A stretch of 64,000 nt of DNA from [Clostridium] methylpentosum DSM 5476 (GCA_000158655.1 EQ973339.1:346449-410448), one strand, 5' to 3'; positions 43,205 through 53,430 are shown, counted from the stretch's first letter. Program-made: numbers and translations. Notes: generated by a model from the sequence alone, not told the origin.

Positions 43205-44110
43205 TTACTGCTCGTTGTCCGTCGGGTTGCTGCCTTCTTGATTTTGGGAAGGCTCGCCGGGCGGTGTCTGGGGATTGGACTGAGGGGGTGTCTGCGGTTG
43301 AGTCGGATTCTGATTGTAACTGTACGGATTGGCACCCTGTGGATTCTGGGGGCCAGACTGCTGATTGGGGCTAGCGTTCGGTCCGCCGTAGGGGGTTCCA
43401 GATTGGTAGTTGTAGCCGCCATACTGCTGTCCTGGGCCTCCAGGATTGTAGCCATAGGGGTTGTAATTGTAGCTGCGCGCTGCGTTGAGCACTTGGAACT
43501 GCGGCGTCTTTTTGTAGATGACCAGGATAAAGATGTACGGCAGGAAGGTGATGCCTGCGACAAACTGGCAGACAAGGGAGATCGCGAGGTAAACGCCTGC
43601 CGACTGAGGAGCGTACTCCTTAAACACAGTGTACTGGCTCATATAGCGCAGAACCATCTCCCAGATGCCGACGACCATCAACAGCAAAACAACGATGAAG
43701 ACCATCATCAGCTTGCCCAGAAAATCATAGACGATTTGGTCGGGCAGGGAGGACCCGTAATACACCGCGGAATCAATCAAATCAAACACGAGGGGAAACG
43801 TGACAGCTAGGATAATCACGGTTGAGAGAGCGGAAATCAGGTTGAGCACCAACAGGGTGACGCCCCGGTGGGTGGTTTTGTGATAGTCCTTGTTGATGTC
43901 GTCAGCAACCTTGCCAACTAAGAAACTGTTGACCACTGGAATCCAGGCAAGCCATGGGTTCTCCATCTTGCGGATCTTGGCAACATTGTAGTAAGAGATG
44001 GCAGCCAGGATATAGTACGCGAGCATAAAGATACCGCAGACAGCCAGCATCACCAGCATGGCCGCTATCATCGCTTCAACGTCGCCGCTGGCATAAGCGT
44101 AATACTCCAT
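43205..44110 (-). CDS. Four-helix membrane protein with Pro/Gln/Asn-rich tail
   Basis: 301 residues. Membrane helices near 15-40, 80-110, 125-155 and 175-200 surround the motif ENPWLAWIPVVNSFLVGKVA. The last 95 residues form a Pro/Gln/Asn/Gly/Tyr-rich, probably disordered tail. It is a paralogue of the next gene (GLERPWLAWIPVANSYLIGR). Function unknown. The start ATG has AGGTAG upstream and follows the paralogue by 21 bases. Confidence 0.75.
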   Translation of the reverse strand: MEYYAYASGDVEAMIAAMLVMLAVCGIFMLAYYILAAISYYNVAKIRKMENPWLAWIPVVNSFLVGKVADDINKDYHKTTHRGVTLLVLNLISALSTVIILAVTFPLVFDLIDSAVYYGSSLPDQIVYDFLGKLMMVFIVVLLLMVVGIWEMVLRYMSQYTVFKEYAPQSAGVYLAISLVCQFVAGITFLPYIFILVIYKKTPQFQVLNAARSYNYNPYGYNPGGPGQQYGGYNYQSGTPYGGPNASPNQQSGPQNPQGANPYSYNQNPTQPQTPPQSNPQTPPGEPSQNQEGSNPTDNEQ

Positions 44111-44131
44111 TTGTTTCTACCTCCATGTAAT

Positions 44132-44782
44132 TTATTGTTGTGGGAAATTCCCATTTTGGGACGGATTGTATCGGTGCCGGTTGAGCAACTCAAATTGCGG
44201 AGTGTATCGGCAGATAGTGAGAATGATCGCCGGTCCGACAAACGGCGCAGAGAGCAGCAGATAAAACAGCACCGAAAGGGCGATATAGTTGCCCGACTTC
44301 CACGGCGCGTACTCGCGGAAAACACAATTCCAGCTCAGAAACAAAAAAACCATGTGACACAGCGAGGCAGCCGTTGAGACGAAAAAGAAAACTAGGGCGA
44401 GCAGATAGGGCGTACTGGTCAGCATATGGGAAAACCAAGGGAAAAAACCGCCGATTTGGTGGATACTCAAAATCGAAGTTGCGGTCAAAAAGAAATAGGC
44501 TATCAGATAGGCGAACCAGAACACTAGATGGATTGCCTCAAAGAGGGGCAAAAGAATCCGGCGTCGGGTTGGTTTGCAGTATTGTGCACTGACGTCATCC
44601 GAAATCCTGCCGATGAGGTAACTGTTGGCCACCGGGATCCAGGCGAGCCACGGCCGCTCAAGGCCGCGTAGCTGGGCGAGTCGGGAGTAAGCAAGGCCGC
44701 TGACGACATAGACAGATGCCAGGTAGGTCAGGGCCAGAAGGGCAAAGACAGCGACGATCGCTATGGCAAATACAACAGGCAT
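44132..44782 (-). CDS. Four-helix membrane protein, paralogue of 43205
   Basis: 216 residues if ATG 44782 is used; GGGAGGTTCTGAG precedes it, whereas the longer frame from 44800 begins inside that site. Shares PWLAWIPVANSYLIGRISDD and the final CRYTPQFELLN with its neighbour but lacks the low-complexity tail. The two form one operon from the 44869 promoter. No known function. Confidence 0.75.
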   Translation of the reverse strand: MPVVFAIAIVAVFALLALTYLASVYVVSGLAYSRLAQLRGLERPWLAWIPVANSYLIGRISDDVSAQYCKPTRRRILLPLFEAIHLVFWFAYLIAYFFLTATSILSIHQIGGFFPWFSHMLTSTPYLLALVFFFVSTAASLCHMVFLFLSWNCVFREYAPWKSGNYIALSVLFYLLLSAPFVGPAIILTICRYTPQFELLNRHRYNPSQNGNFPQQ

Positions 44783-44868
44783 CTCAGAACCTCCCATCAC
44801 CGTATCTCCCCACGGATCAACCGTATTCTTTTCAGTTTATGCAGTTTTTTTGGATTTCATTAGCTTTT

Positions 44869-44897
44869 ATTATACCATACGCCGCAATATTTGTCTA
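44869..44897 (-). promoter_or_regulatory. Promoter of the membrane-protein pair
   Basis: Minus strand TAGACA (44897-44892), 17-base spacer, TATAAT (44874-44869). The remaining 190 bases up to the next terminator contain no gene. Confidence 0.75.
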
Positions 44898-45093
44898 TTT
44901 ACAAAACGGAAACGGGGCTTTTGTCTGGTGTAGGAAAAGGCACAGCCAAATTGGCTGGTCGGCAGAGCTAACATTTCAGGAAAGGGTGATCAGCCACTTC
45001 CCTCGAACATTGTGGGCAATTACTTTGGAGGCATCCGGCGATATGCGCCCTGAATACCTCATTTTTCTCTCAAAATAGATTCCTGAGTAAGTT

Positions 45094-45124
45094 AAAAGGC
45101 GCAGCCTGTTCGGCTGCGCCTTTT
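45094..45124 (-). terminator. Terminator of the YabE-like gene
   Basis: Perfect 13-bp stem AAAAGGCGCAGCC/GGCTGCGCCTTTT with a five-base loop, 22 bases after the 45146 stop. Confidence 0.9.
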
Positions 45125-45145
45125 AAAAGTTTGGTTGGGGTGCTC

Positions 45146-46252
45146 CTAGGGGAGAATATAGATATTCACAGTCCTGGAACCAAATTCATAACATTCAGCA
45201 GAGGTGTTCATAAACAGGTCGGCCAAAATATCATTGGCCATCAGCGATCCGCCGGTGTCCGCTGCGATCGCATAGCCGTACACATACTTCCCGTCAGCTG
45301 AGACGATGTACAGCTTGCTGCCGTAGGGGATGACGTTGGGGTTAACCGCAACGTAGCCGGGCCGCATCACCTGACCGGTGGAGCCTTTGGCCCCCGCAGG
45401 AGCGGTGTAGGCGCAGGCGCGGCCGGTGAGCACATTTGTGTAGTTGGTGGGAATTCCATTGCCGTCGAGCGTAAGGCTTGCGGGCAGGTCAAGGGTCGAC
45501 TTGCCGGTTCTGCCGGAAGCGACCGGCTTCTGGGAGACAACCGGTTTAGGCGGCTCCACATAGGTGCCGACGAGGATAACCTCGTCCACCGGTTCACGGG
45601 TAACTTCGGAAGAGACGAGCTGATCGCTGACGACCTCGCCGTCGACGAGCTCCTGCTGATAGTAGTAGGTGCGCTCGCCTTCCTGGCCCGCGGTCTCAAC
45701 CTGGGTCACACCCTTGTCGAGTTTGTCGGTCTCCTTTTGCACCGTATTGTACGGAATTGCCTCAGTGGTGGTGTAGGTGTTGGAGGACACACGCTGAATT
45801 TCAATTTCTGCGCCCTTGGAGATTTCCTGGTCGAGCGCGTAGTTGATGATGTCGTCGTCCTCAATAGTCACACCAGCTTTTTCGAGAACGTCCTGAACCG
45901 TTCCACGGACGAGGGAAACGGTTTTTCTCTGGCCGTCCGCTGTGACAGATACTTCAAATGCGCGGTTGATGGTAATCGTGCCGCGGTTGTTCTCGATTCC
46001 GGTGAACACAACCTCGTCCTCAGCGGAGAGGTTGATTCCAAGTTCTTCGAGAATTTCGTCACACGAATTTTTCATCGTATATGTCTGACGCTGTTCCTCA
46101 CCATCTTGAATTGTCACTGAGTTTCGGAAATAGGCGATGCCTGTGAGAATACAGGACGATCCCATCAGCGAAACGCAGAGCACACTGATTGTTATGATTC
46201 GGGCCGCACGGCCGATGAACACCCCTCTCAGTTTTTTCAAAAATGATTGCAT
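45146..46252 (-). CDS. YabE-like G5/3D-domain cell-wall protein
   Basis: 368 residues from ATG 46252, which has AAGGAG upstream. An N-terminal membrane anchor (about 18-42) is followed by two DUF348 ubiquitin-like repeats (45-165), a G5 domain (about 170-250), a Pro-rich linker and a C-terminal 3D domain. The 3D domain has GYVAVNPNVIPYGSKLYI and YGYAIAADTGG, the Asp-containing triad region of lytic transglycosylase-like enzymes related to Rpf/YabE/Sps. It acts on peptidoglycan outside the membrane during growth or germination. Long leader from the 46335 promoter. Confidence 0.9.
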   Translation of the reverse strand: MQSFLKKLRGVFIGRAARIITISVLCVSLMGSSCILTGIAYFRNSVTIQDGEEQRQTYTMKNSCDEILEELGINLSAEDEVVFTGIENNRGTITINRAFEVSVTADGQRKTVSLVRGTVQDVLEKAGVTIEDDDIINYALDQEISKGAEIEIQRVSSNTYTTTEAIPYNTVQKETDKLDKGVTQVETAGQEGERTYYYQQELVDGEVVSDQLVSSEVTREPVDEVILVGTYVEPPKPVVSQKPVASGRTGKSTLDLPASLTLDGNGIPTNYTNVLTGRACAYTAPAGAKGSTGQVMRPGYVAVNPNVIPYGSKLYIVSADGKYVYGYAIAADTGGSLMANDILADLFMNTSAECYEFGSRTVNIYILP

Positions 46253-46334
46253 GTTTGTACTCCTTTTCGAAACCGTTTGAAACAATCTTTACAAACGTTC
46301 GCTTGGATGTTACTTTTGTAACCGTTTTGTAGCT

Positions 46335-46363
46335 ATTATATGCGTTAATTTACACTTTGTCAA
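46335..46363 (-). promoter_or_regulatory. Consensus promoter of the YabE-like gene
   Basis: Minus strand TTGACA (46363-46358), 17-base spacer, TATAAT (46340-46335), 83 bases before the start codon. Confidence 0.88.
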
Positions 46364-46838
46364 GGCGATTTGGTTGTTGAAAGTTGTTTAAACTGCCGAA
46401 AAAGCGCGCCGAAGGCATTGTCATTTCCCCTAAAAATAAATCGAAATTTCCGTAATTGCAGAATTGGAAATGCAGGGCGTGGCAGTGTTGTTGGTGAATT
46501 TACCAAATCGGCGGGCGGGTTTTGGTTGTGCAAAATAGACAGATTATAATAGCATCTATTGATGAAAATTACGAATACAGAGAGGGGGTGCAGGATTTTA
46601 TTCACATTCCATTCAACAAAACGGGTTGATTTTTATCTGATTTTGCGCTGCTGCTCCCAGGGAAAATGTAGCGTCCTTTTATATATAGGAAGAAACATGA
46701 AACACCGGACAAAAGCAGGGCGAAATCTAAAAATGAAAAAAGTGTAACAACATTGTAGCCTGTGAGTCTCCAAAATAGGGGAAACATCGGGATTGTATTG
46801 TCAGCAACTTTTTTGCATAAAGTCGGCAATATCTTCTA

Positions 46839-46867
46839 TTGAAGTTTTATCGAATTCTGTATATTAT
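46839..46867 (+). promoter_or_regulatory. Probable promoter of the wall-anchored glycosidase gene
   Basis: TTGAAG (46839-46844), 17-base spacer, TATTAT (46862-46867), 136 bases before ATG 47003. The stretch 46370-46838 holds no gene. Confidence 0.5.
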
Positions 46868-47002
46868 AGAATTGTAGTGAAATAAACAAGCTCATAGTTT
46901 GTTTTATTATCAAACCTGTACAAGAAAGGAGGAGATTCGGGCTGTGTGGGGGCACAACCTGATATTTCAACTTTTAATCCAAACAAGGGGGTCCAACGAA
47001 GA

Positions 47003-50000
47003 ATGAAAAAAATATTATCCGCTCTGCTCGCTGTCACGATGCTCGCCTCGATTGCCGCGAGCAATGTCACGGCGGCCAGTGCACCGGCCAGCCGCAGCGC
47101 AGCTGTAACTGATCAGCTGTGGAGCAAGTTTGAAACACCGCCGTACGAATCTAAATCCCGTCCGTTGTGGTTTTGGAATGACAGCCTGGAAAACACCACC
47201 AAGGAACAGATCCGCGAGATCATGGTCAACTCCAAAGAAAAAAGCGGATACTTTGGATTCGGCATCCTGCCCAACTGGATCAACAACTACATGACCGACG
47301 AATACCTTGACCTGTATGAATACGCCCTTCAGACGGCTGAAGAACTCGGAATGAAGATGTGCCTGTACGATGAAAACGGCTTCCCGAGCGGACGCGCGGG
47401 CGGGCTCCTCGGAAAGACCTATCCCGAGTCGACCCTCAAACGCCTGGACAAGCAGGAAAAGGACGTCGAAGGCCCGGCGAATGTCTGGGTGCCAATCCCG
47501 ACAGGGGAATACCGCACCTATCTCGGCGCTGTGGCAATGAACACCGACACACATGAGGTCATCGACATCTCAGACAAAGTCGTGTATGCGACCGAAGAGA
47601 TTCCCGGCGTCTACGCCTCTTCCAGCCACCCGGCGATCGGCAATGATTCCTTCACGGCGGACAAGGCGTTTGACGGCGACTACAACACCCGTTGGAATGC
47701 GGGCCAGAATCAGGAAACCGACCAGTGGCTTGAAATCCGCTATCCGCAGGAGACAACAGTGGACAAGGTGGTCCTGCGCGAGGCGCTCAACCGCATCAAC
47801 AGCTATGCCATCCAGTACTATGACGGAACCAATTGGGTGGACATCAGCACCGGTACCTCCATCGGCGCCAGCAAAGAGATTGTCTTTGACGCGCCTGTCA
47901 CCGCCAAAAAGTTCCGCCTGATGATCTACACCACCACCGAGAGCCTTGCGTCGATCTATGAGATGGAGCTGTTTAACGGCTCCGAAAAGATCGCCACCCC
48001 GGAGGCGTCTGCTGAGAGCATCGACCGCATTGTCTACGATGTTCCGGAAGGAAACTGGAAGATCATGGCGTTTGCAACTGTTAAGGACGGCGACGACCTC
48101 GTCGACTTCCTTAGCGCCGACGCTGTTGACAATTTCATTGAAATTACCCATCAGAAATACTATGACACCTTCCCAGAGTATTTTGGCACTGTTATTGACA
48201 GTGCATTCTACGACGAGCCGCCGCTCTACCGCGCACAGGGCAGAACCTGGACCGGCGAGTTCAACAAGATGTTTGAGGAAGAAAACGGCTTCAACCCGAT
48301 TACCCTTTATCCTTCCCTGTGGTACGATATGGGAGACGCAACTGCATCCGCGCGCAACGCCCTGCTCAGCTTCCGCGCTGAGTTGTTCGCCCGCAACTAC
48401 ATCGGCAACATGAACGACTGGTGCAATGAGCACGGTATCCAACTCACCGGACATATGGACCAGGAGGAAAACGTCAACCCGGTTACCTCGGACGGCGACC
48501 TGATGAAGTGTTTCAAATACCAGGACATCCCTGGTGTCGATGAGATTTCAAGCTACGACCGCGCCCGCAAGGCATACAAGGTGGTCAGCTCCTCTGCCAA
48601 CAACTGGGATAAAGGTCTGGTCATGACTGAGACCTACGGCGCCATGGGCGAGGGAATGGGTATCCCCGTCATGTATAAGGACATCATGAACCAGTTTGCA
48701 AAGGGCATCAACCTTGTCGTTCCCCACGCGATCTGGCACAACAACCAGGCGAACGTGCAGGCCCCGCCCGAGCTCTCCTGGCGCTCTGCCCAGTACGGCC
48801 CGGAACTTGCCAATTACAACAACTTTATCGGTAGAACCAGCGGGCTGCTCCAAAACGGCCGCCATGTCGCAGACATCGGCGTGCTCTACCCGATCGATAC
48901 CCTCCAGGCAGGTTTTGTATTTGATGTGGGCAATCCCTACACCGGAAACATCACCCCTGAAGAAGCAGATTATATGGAAGTTGGAGACCTGCTCTCCGCA
49001 ACCCTGCGCAAGGACTTTACCTTCCTGCACCCCGAAGTCATTCAGGAGCGCTGCACCGTGGAAGGGGATACCTTTAAACTCAACAACGAAGTCAACTATG
49101 AAAATTACAAAGTCATCATCCTCCCCGGCTCCAAGACCATCAGCTGGGAGGTCCTCCAAAAAGTCCGCGCGTTTTACGACAACGGCGGCAAGGTGATCTC
49201 CACCACCCAGCTTCCTTATATGTCCACTGAACCAGGTCATGATCAGGATGTTATCGACACCATCAAATATATGTTCGGTGTGGACGAAGACACCATTTAT
49301 CAGACGAGTAACCTCACCTACAGTGCTTCGTCCTTCTTCCAGAATAACCCCCAGTACGCTGCAGAAAAAGCCTTTGACGGGGTTGCCTCTCTCGGCAGCC
49401 GCTGGAACGCAGGCGACCTCTCGGGCGGCGACCAGTGGCTGGAAGTCGATTTTGGCGAGCCCACCACTGTTGACAGAACGGTCATCACCGAAAGCGCGCC
49501 CTACCGCGTTACCCAGTACCATGTCCAGTATTGGAATGGCACTGAGTGGGTCAACTGCGCAGAAGGCACCTCGATCGGCGATGCAAAAACTGACACCTTT
49601 GCGCCGGTGACCACCACCAAGCTTCGCCTCTATGTCGACACCATTGTTTCGGACAGCGTCTCGATTCAGGAATTCGAAGTGTACAACGGCGACAGCAGAA
49701 ACCTCGCCCTTCCCGCAAACACCACAGCGGACAATTCCAACGAAGCGGGCGGCCGCGCGATCTACGTCGGCAAGGATTTCCGCAGCAACCTCGGTCCGGC
49801 CCTCGATCAAATGGTTGACACCTTTGACGTTGACATCGACGATGTTTCCACCCAGGGCGGCGACCTCACCTACATCCACAAGGTTCAGGAAGGAAACGAC
49901 GTTTACTATTTCGCAAACTCGAGCGACAACACCGTCAACACCTATGTCAACATCAACAAAGTGTTTGAAAACCCGATGGTGTGGGATCCGCACACTGGGA

Positions 50001-51103
50001 CAAAATACGCCCCTGAGTATACCGTCAGCGGCGATGTGACACGCATTAAGCTCGACATCAATGCGGCAAAATCAGTCTTTATTCTGGATGAAAAATCGGT
50101 CGAAACTCCCCCGGTTGAGGGCGTGGACAAAACCATCCTTGAAAAAGTCATCACCTACGCGGAAAATGCAAAGAAGAGCGACGAATTCGCCAACGCGATT
50201 CCAAGCGTGCAGGCATCCTTTGATGCGGCCCTGACCTCTGCCAAAGAGATTCTGGCGGACGCGAGCGCACAGCAGACCGCAGTCGACGGCGCCTGGGCGG
50301 CTCTGATGACTGAGATCCACAAGCTCGGTTTCCAGAAGGGCGATAAATCAGCGCTCCAGATTGCCTATGATGCAGCGGTAGCGCTCAATCTCGACCTATA
50401 CCAGGACGGCGCGGCTAAGGACACCTTCATCGCTGCGCGCGACGAGGCCAAAAAAGTTCTTGACAATCCTGACGCCATGCAGGCGGAGATTGACAAGGCA
50501 GAGAGCGACCTGATTAACGCGAGCAACGCCCTTGTGCTCCAGCAGGACAAGACGCAGCTCGAAGTTGTGGTTAGACAGGCAACTAAGATCGCTGTGGACC
50601 TTGAAGACAAATACGTGACTGCGGGTCAGGATGCGTTTAAAGCAGCCCTTGACAAAGCCAACGAGACGCTTCTCAATCCGGATGCAACTCAGGCGCAAAT
50701 CGACCAGGCAGTTCTTGACCTGATCGACGCGATGCTCAACCTCCGCCTCAAAGCGGATAAGAGCCTGCTCAAAGCAGCGGTGGAAACCGCGCAGCAGATG
50801 AATCTCGACGGGTATACCCCTGAGAGCATCAACCGTTTCAACGCCGCGCTCAACCGCGCGCAGGATTTGTTGGACAATCCTGAGCTCAGCACTGATGACA
50901 ATGCAAAAATCGCAGCCGCCATCAATGAGCTTGAAATCGCATCCAAAGAACTGGCTACTCAGACTGCAGTGGAGGGAGATTCTCAGGTTACTGCAAATGC
51001 CGGCGCTCCAAAGACTGGAGATTCCAGCAGCCTTCCATTCGCACTGGCAGTAGCGGCTGTGGCGCTTACCGGAGCCGTTCTATACAGACGCAAAAGGAAA
51101 TAA
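47003..51103 (+). CDS. Sortase-anchored GH106-like glycosidase
   Basis: 1366 residues from ATG 47003. Signal peptide MKKILSALLAVTMLASIAAS. The GH106-like (alpha-L-rhamnosidase-type) core begins SRPLWFWNDSLENTTKEQIR and has LYDENGFPSGRAGG and YDEPPLYRAQGR. The core is interrupted by a discoidin (F5/8C, CBM32-type) domain at about 195-325. A second discoidin domain lies near 770-895, and three FIVAR-type helical repeats near 1040-1315. The C terminus is PKTGD, a membrane helix and RRKRK, a sortase signal. It should act at the cell surface on rhamnose-bearing plant or mucosal glycans; the substrate is inferred. Confidence 0.85.
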   Translation: MKKILSALLAVTMLASIAASNVTAASAPASRSAAVTDQLWSKFETPPYESKSRPLWFWNDSLENTTKEQIREIMVNSKEKSGYFGFGILPNWINNYMTDEYLDLYEYALQTAEELGMKMCLYDENGFPSGRAGGLLGKTYPESTLKRLDKQEKDVEGPANVWVPIPTGEYRTYLGAVAMNTDTHEVIDISDKVVYATEEIPGVYASSSHPAIGNDSFTADKAFDGDYNTRWNAGQNQETDQWLEIRYPQETTVDKVVLREALNRINSYAIQYYDGTNWVDISTGTSIGASKEIVFDAPVTAKKFRLMIYTTTESLASIYEMELFNGSEKIATPEASAESIDRIVYDVPEGNWKIMAFATVKDGDDLVDFLSADAVDNFIEITHQKYYDTFPEYFGTVIDSAFYDEPPLYRAQGRTWTGEFNKMFEEENGFNPITLYPSLWYDMGDATASARNALLSFRAELFARNYIGNMNDWCNEHGIQLTGHMDQEENVNPVTSDGDLMKCFKYQDIPGVDEISSYDRARKAYKVVSSSANNWDKGLVMTETYGAMGEGMGIPVMYKDIMNQFAKGINLVVPHAIWHNNQANVQAPPELSWRSAQYGPELANYNNFIGRTSGLLQNGRHVADIGVLYPIDTLQAGFVFDVGNPYTGNITPEEADYMEVGDLLSATLRKDFTFLHPEVIQERCTVEGDTFKLNNEVNYENYKVIILPGSKTISWEVLQKVRAFYDNGGKVISTTQLPYMSTEPGHDQDVIDTIKYMFGVDEDTIYQTSNLTYSASSFFQNNPQYAAEKAFDGVASLGSRWNAGDLSGGDQWLEVDFGEPTTVDRTVITESAPYRVTQYHVQYWNGTEWVNCAEGTSIGDAKTDTFAPVTTTKLRLYVDTIVSDSVSIQEFEVYNGDSRNLALPANTTADNSNEAGGRAIYVGKDFRSNLGPALDQMVDTFDVDIDDVSTQGGDLTYIHKVQEGNDVYYFANSSDNTVNTYVNINKVFENPMVWDPHTGTKYAPEYTVSGDVTRIKLDINAAKSVFILDEKSVETPPVEGVDKTILEKVITYAENAKKSDEFANAIPSVQASFDAALTSAKEILADASAQQTAVDGAWAALMTEIHKLGFQKGDKSALQIAYDAAVALNLDLYQDGAAKDTFIAARDEAKKVLDNPDAMQAEIDKAESDLINASNALVLQQDKTQLEVVVRQATKIAVDLEDKYVTAGQDAFKAALDKANETLLNPDATQAQIDQAVLDLIDAMLNLRLKADKSLLKAAVETAQQMNLDGYTPESINRFNAALNRAQDLLDNPELSTDDNAKIAAAINELEIASKELATQTAVEGDSQVTANAGAPKTGDSSSLPFALAVAAVALTGAVLYRRKRK

Positions 51104-51128
51104 GCATACACATAGCAAAACGAAATAA

Positions 51129-51164
51129 CAAACAGCCCGCCTGTTCAATCAGGAGGGCTGTTTG
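51129..51164 (+). terminator. Terminator of the glycosidase gene
   Basis: CAAACAGCCC/GGGCTGTTTG outer stem with an inner CCTG/CAGG pairing, 25 bases after the stop. Confidence 0.8.
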
Positions 51165-51257
51165 CTTATATGGTTTTTGTTTTTGACATAAACCTAAATT
51201 AGGAAAGGCGCAACCTCTATTTGTTCTGCAGGAATTATCGACCAATGTTGAGGTTTA

Positions 51258-51779
51258 TCATTGGTCTTGATCTGGTTCGATCTTGTAAATATTGAACGAT
51301 AATGAAGTGTAGGTGCTTTTGGAGTCTGTGCTATCGTGAAAATAGATTTTGTAACCGTTTGTTTCATAACCTAGTTCCTTAGCCAACTCTTCATATGTAT
51401 AAGGAATATCAAGATCCAGCTCTTTGATCCAGAAATCCATCATCTTTTGAGAGATTCCTTGCTCTTTGTTTTCGATTCTCAATTGAGATGTGGGAAAACT
51501 GTTTGCTTTTCTTTTCTACTTTAATTGATATATATCCGTGAGACGTACTATAGTGGGCGGATACGCTGGGAGCTTTATTCTGTTCATTAAAGTTGTACGA
51601 GCTGGTTGTGAGTTTCGGATTAAGCGAGAGACCATCGGTACAGGTATTGATGTAGTGACTGATGTGCTGCATAGAGGATTGATATTGCTTTTCATTAAAG
51701 CCGGATTTGCCACCGCAGCCCGTTAAAAGGACTGCTCAGACCACAAAAAACAAAATACGACAAAATTTTTCATAATAAA
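51258..51779 (-). pseudogene. Frameshifted lipoprotein pseudogene
   Basis: Read on the minus strand, a lipoprotein signal region (FCRILFFVV, a UGA, then AVLLTGCGGKSG) leads into a frame with SSMQHISHYINTCTDGLSLN to about 51480. The sense then continues in another frame (ENKEQGISQKMMDFWIKELD to the end at 51258). At least two indels therefore break one gene of about 170 codons. No family recognised. The surroundings are AT-rich. Confidence 0.6.
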
Positions 51780-52066
51780 CTTTCTTATCTAATAGTAAGG
51801 TATTTAAATAATAGCATAGTATCAAAATAAAAGTAATTATTTTTATGGATTTTAATCGTATTCACAAAATATGTAAGACGAAAAATAATATTTATGCATA
51901 AAACTAGGAGATGGATTTGATACATCAGTACCCTTTTGGTATATTTCTGGTGTTGGTCGTTAGCAGTCTCAAAGCAATATCTTCATCGATACAGGAAGTA
52001 TTATGACCTTTTGCTACGAATTCGTCACTGATAAAACCTTCGTCCGTTTACACATCATCAAAATAG
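51780..52066. other. AT-rich gene-free interval
   Basis: About 290 bases, very AT-rich. No frame longer than about 50 codons with a ribosome-binding site and no recognisable repeat. Confidence 0.5.
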
Positions 52067-52101
52067 CAAGCCACCAGAAGCATGTAGTTTCTGGTGGCTT
52101 G
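52067..52101 (-). terminator. Terminator of rplM-rpsI
   Basis: CAAGCCACCAGAA/TTCTGGTGGCTTG stem with a nine-base loop, about 110 bases beyond the rpsI stop. Confidence 0.75.
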
Positions 52102-52208
52102 TTATTTGTTAAAATGATCTTTTCAACAAGTGGCGAGTCACAGACAATTTGCACACCGAAAACAGTGTGAAGACCATCTCTTGCATCTGCGCCAAAACTT
52201 GTGGATTT

Positions 52209-52607
52209 TTATCTCTTGGAGAACTGGGGAGCTCTACGCGCCGCTTTGAGGCCGTATTTCTTACGCTCTTTCATTCTCGGGTCACGGGTCAGGAAGCCGG
52301 CTTTCTTGAGCACCGGACGAAGCTCTGCGTTGAACAGAAGCAGTGCGCGGGAAAGACCGTGACGGATTGCGCCGGCCTGGCCGGTGACACCGCCGCCTGC
52401 AACGGTGCAGACGATGTCAAATTTGCCGTCGGTCTCGGTCAGAGCGAGCGGCTGACGAACGATCAGCTTGAGGGTCTCAAGGCCAAAGTAATCGTCGATA
52501 TCTCTTCCATTGATGGTGATTTTACCGGTTCCTTCATAAACTCTTACACGGGCAACCGAACTTTTTCTTCTGCCTGTGCCGTAAAAATAAGGTTTCGATT
52601 CGTACAT
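52209..52607 (-). CDS. rpsI: 30S ribosomal protein S9 (uS9)
   Basis: 132 residues. [20 protein letters not shown] at the N terminus and the invariant C-terminal [14 protein letters not shown] tail, which reaches the P-site tRNA, identify uS9. GGAGGAGG precedes the ATG. It forms the conserved L13-S9 operon with rplM, 22 bases upstream. Confidence 0.98.
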   Translation of the reverse strand: MYESKPYFYGTGRRKSSVARVRVYEGTGKITINGRDIDDYFGLETLKLIVRQPLALTETDGKFDIVCTVAGGGVTGQAGAIRHGLSRALLLFNAELRPVLKKAGFLTRDPRMKERKKYGLKAARRAPQFSKR

Positions 52608-52629
52608 AGTGGTTTGCCTCCTCCCTCAA

Positions 52630-53058
52630 TTAAAGCTCGTAAGTCTCGGGCGACTGGGCTGCGTGTGTGTGTTCGGCGCCGGCGTATACTCTCAGGCGAC
52701 GAGCAGCGTTTCTGCCCTGGGTGTTATGAGGAAGCATGCCCTCAACGGCCAGAGACATGGCTTTTTCCGGATGGGTTTTCATCAGGGCGTCGTATTTGAT
52801 CGTCTTGAGTCCGCCGATCCAGCCAGTGTGCCACTGGTAGGACTTCTGCTGAAGTTTATTTCCGGTGAGAACTGCGTCTTTGCAGTTGATGATAATCACG
52901 TGATCGCCACAATCGACGTGGGGGGTGAATGTGGGTTTGTGTTTGCCACGGAGAAGGTGGGCTGCCTGTGCAGCAACACGGCCGAGCGGTTTGCCGGCAG
53001 CGTCAATCACATACCATTTACGGCTTACTTCCGAAGCCTTTGCCATATAAGTTGACAT
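52630..53058 (-). CDS. rplM: 50S ribosomal protein L13 (uL13)
   Basis: 142 residues with [20 protein letters not shown] and the [20 protein letters not shown] motif. First gene of the rplM-rpsI operon; GGAGG precedes the ATG. Transcribed from the consensus promoter at 53114-53142. No clear autoregulatory leader structure was seen in the 55-base untranslated region. Confidence 0.98.
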   Translation of the reverse strand: MSTYMAKASEVSRKWYVIDAAGKPLGRVAAQAAHLLRGKHKPTFTPHVDCGDHVIIINCKDAVLTGNKLQQKSYQWHTGWIGGLKTIKYDALMKTHPEKAMSLAVEGMLPHNTQGRNAARRLRVYAGAEHTHAAQSPETYEL

Positions 53059-53113
53059 GGTGTTGAACCTCCATCGTTCTTATTACAAAGTTTTCACTTT
53101 TATTACCTTACCC

Positions 53114-53142
53114 ATTATAGTGGGGCAGAGAAGGTTTGTCAA
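53114..53142 (-). promoter_or_regulatory. Consensus promoter of rplM-rpsI
   Basis: Minus strand TTGACA (53142-53137), 17-base spacer, TATAAT (53119-53114). Confidence 0.9.
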
Positions 53143-53336
53143 GAGGTTTTTTTCAAAATATCAACTTACTCTTTGAAAACTCTTGATTTCTTCTAATATC
53201 TCTGAATATCTAATAAATACTCAATCTCTATTTTTGGATTGTGAAAGACCAAACAACTGGAAAACCGTATGGAAAGGGTTTGTTTGTTCAGTTCGATTTT
53301 CCTCACAGTAAGTGGTTTGTGATCACAGGACGCAAA

Positions 53337-53364
53337 AAACAGGCCGCAAAGCTGCGGCCTGTTT
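53337..53364 (-). terminator. Terminator of the GerA-family gene
   Basis: AAACAGGCCGC/GCGGCCTGTTT with a six-base loop, followed by a T-run on the minus strand. It lies 67 bases beyond the 53431 stop. Confidence 0.88.
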
Positions 53365-53430
53365 CCTGAGATTTTGAAAGGGATGATTTTATCGGAGTCT
53401 ACACGCCCCGCTGTTTGCGCGGTGTGTGAT

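Noticed and set aside
48548..49993. 481-codon minus-strand open frame
   Set aside because: Antisense of the glycosidase gene, with no start signal or domain.
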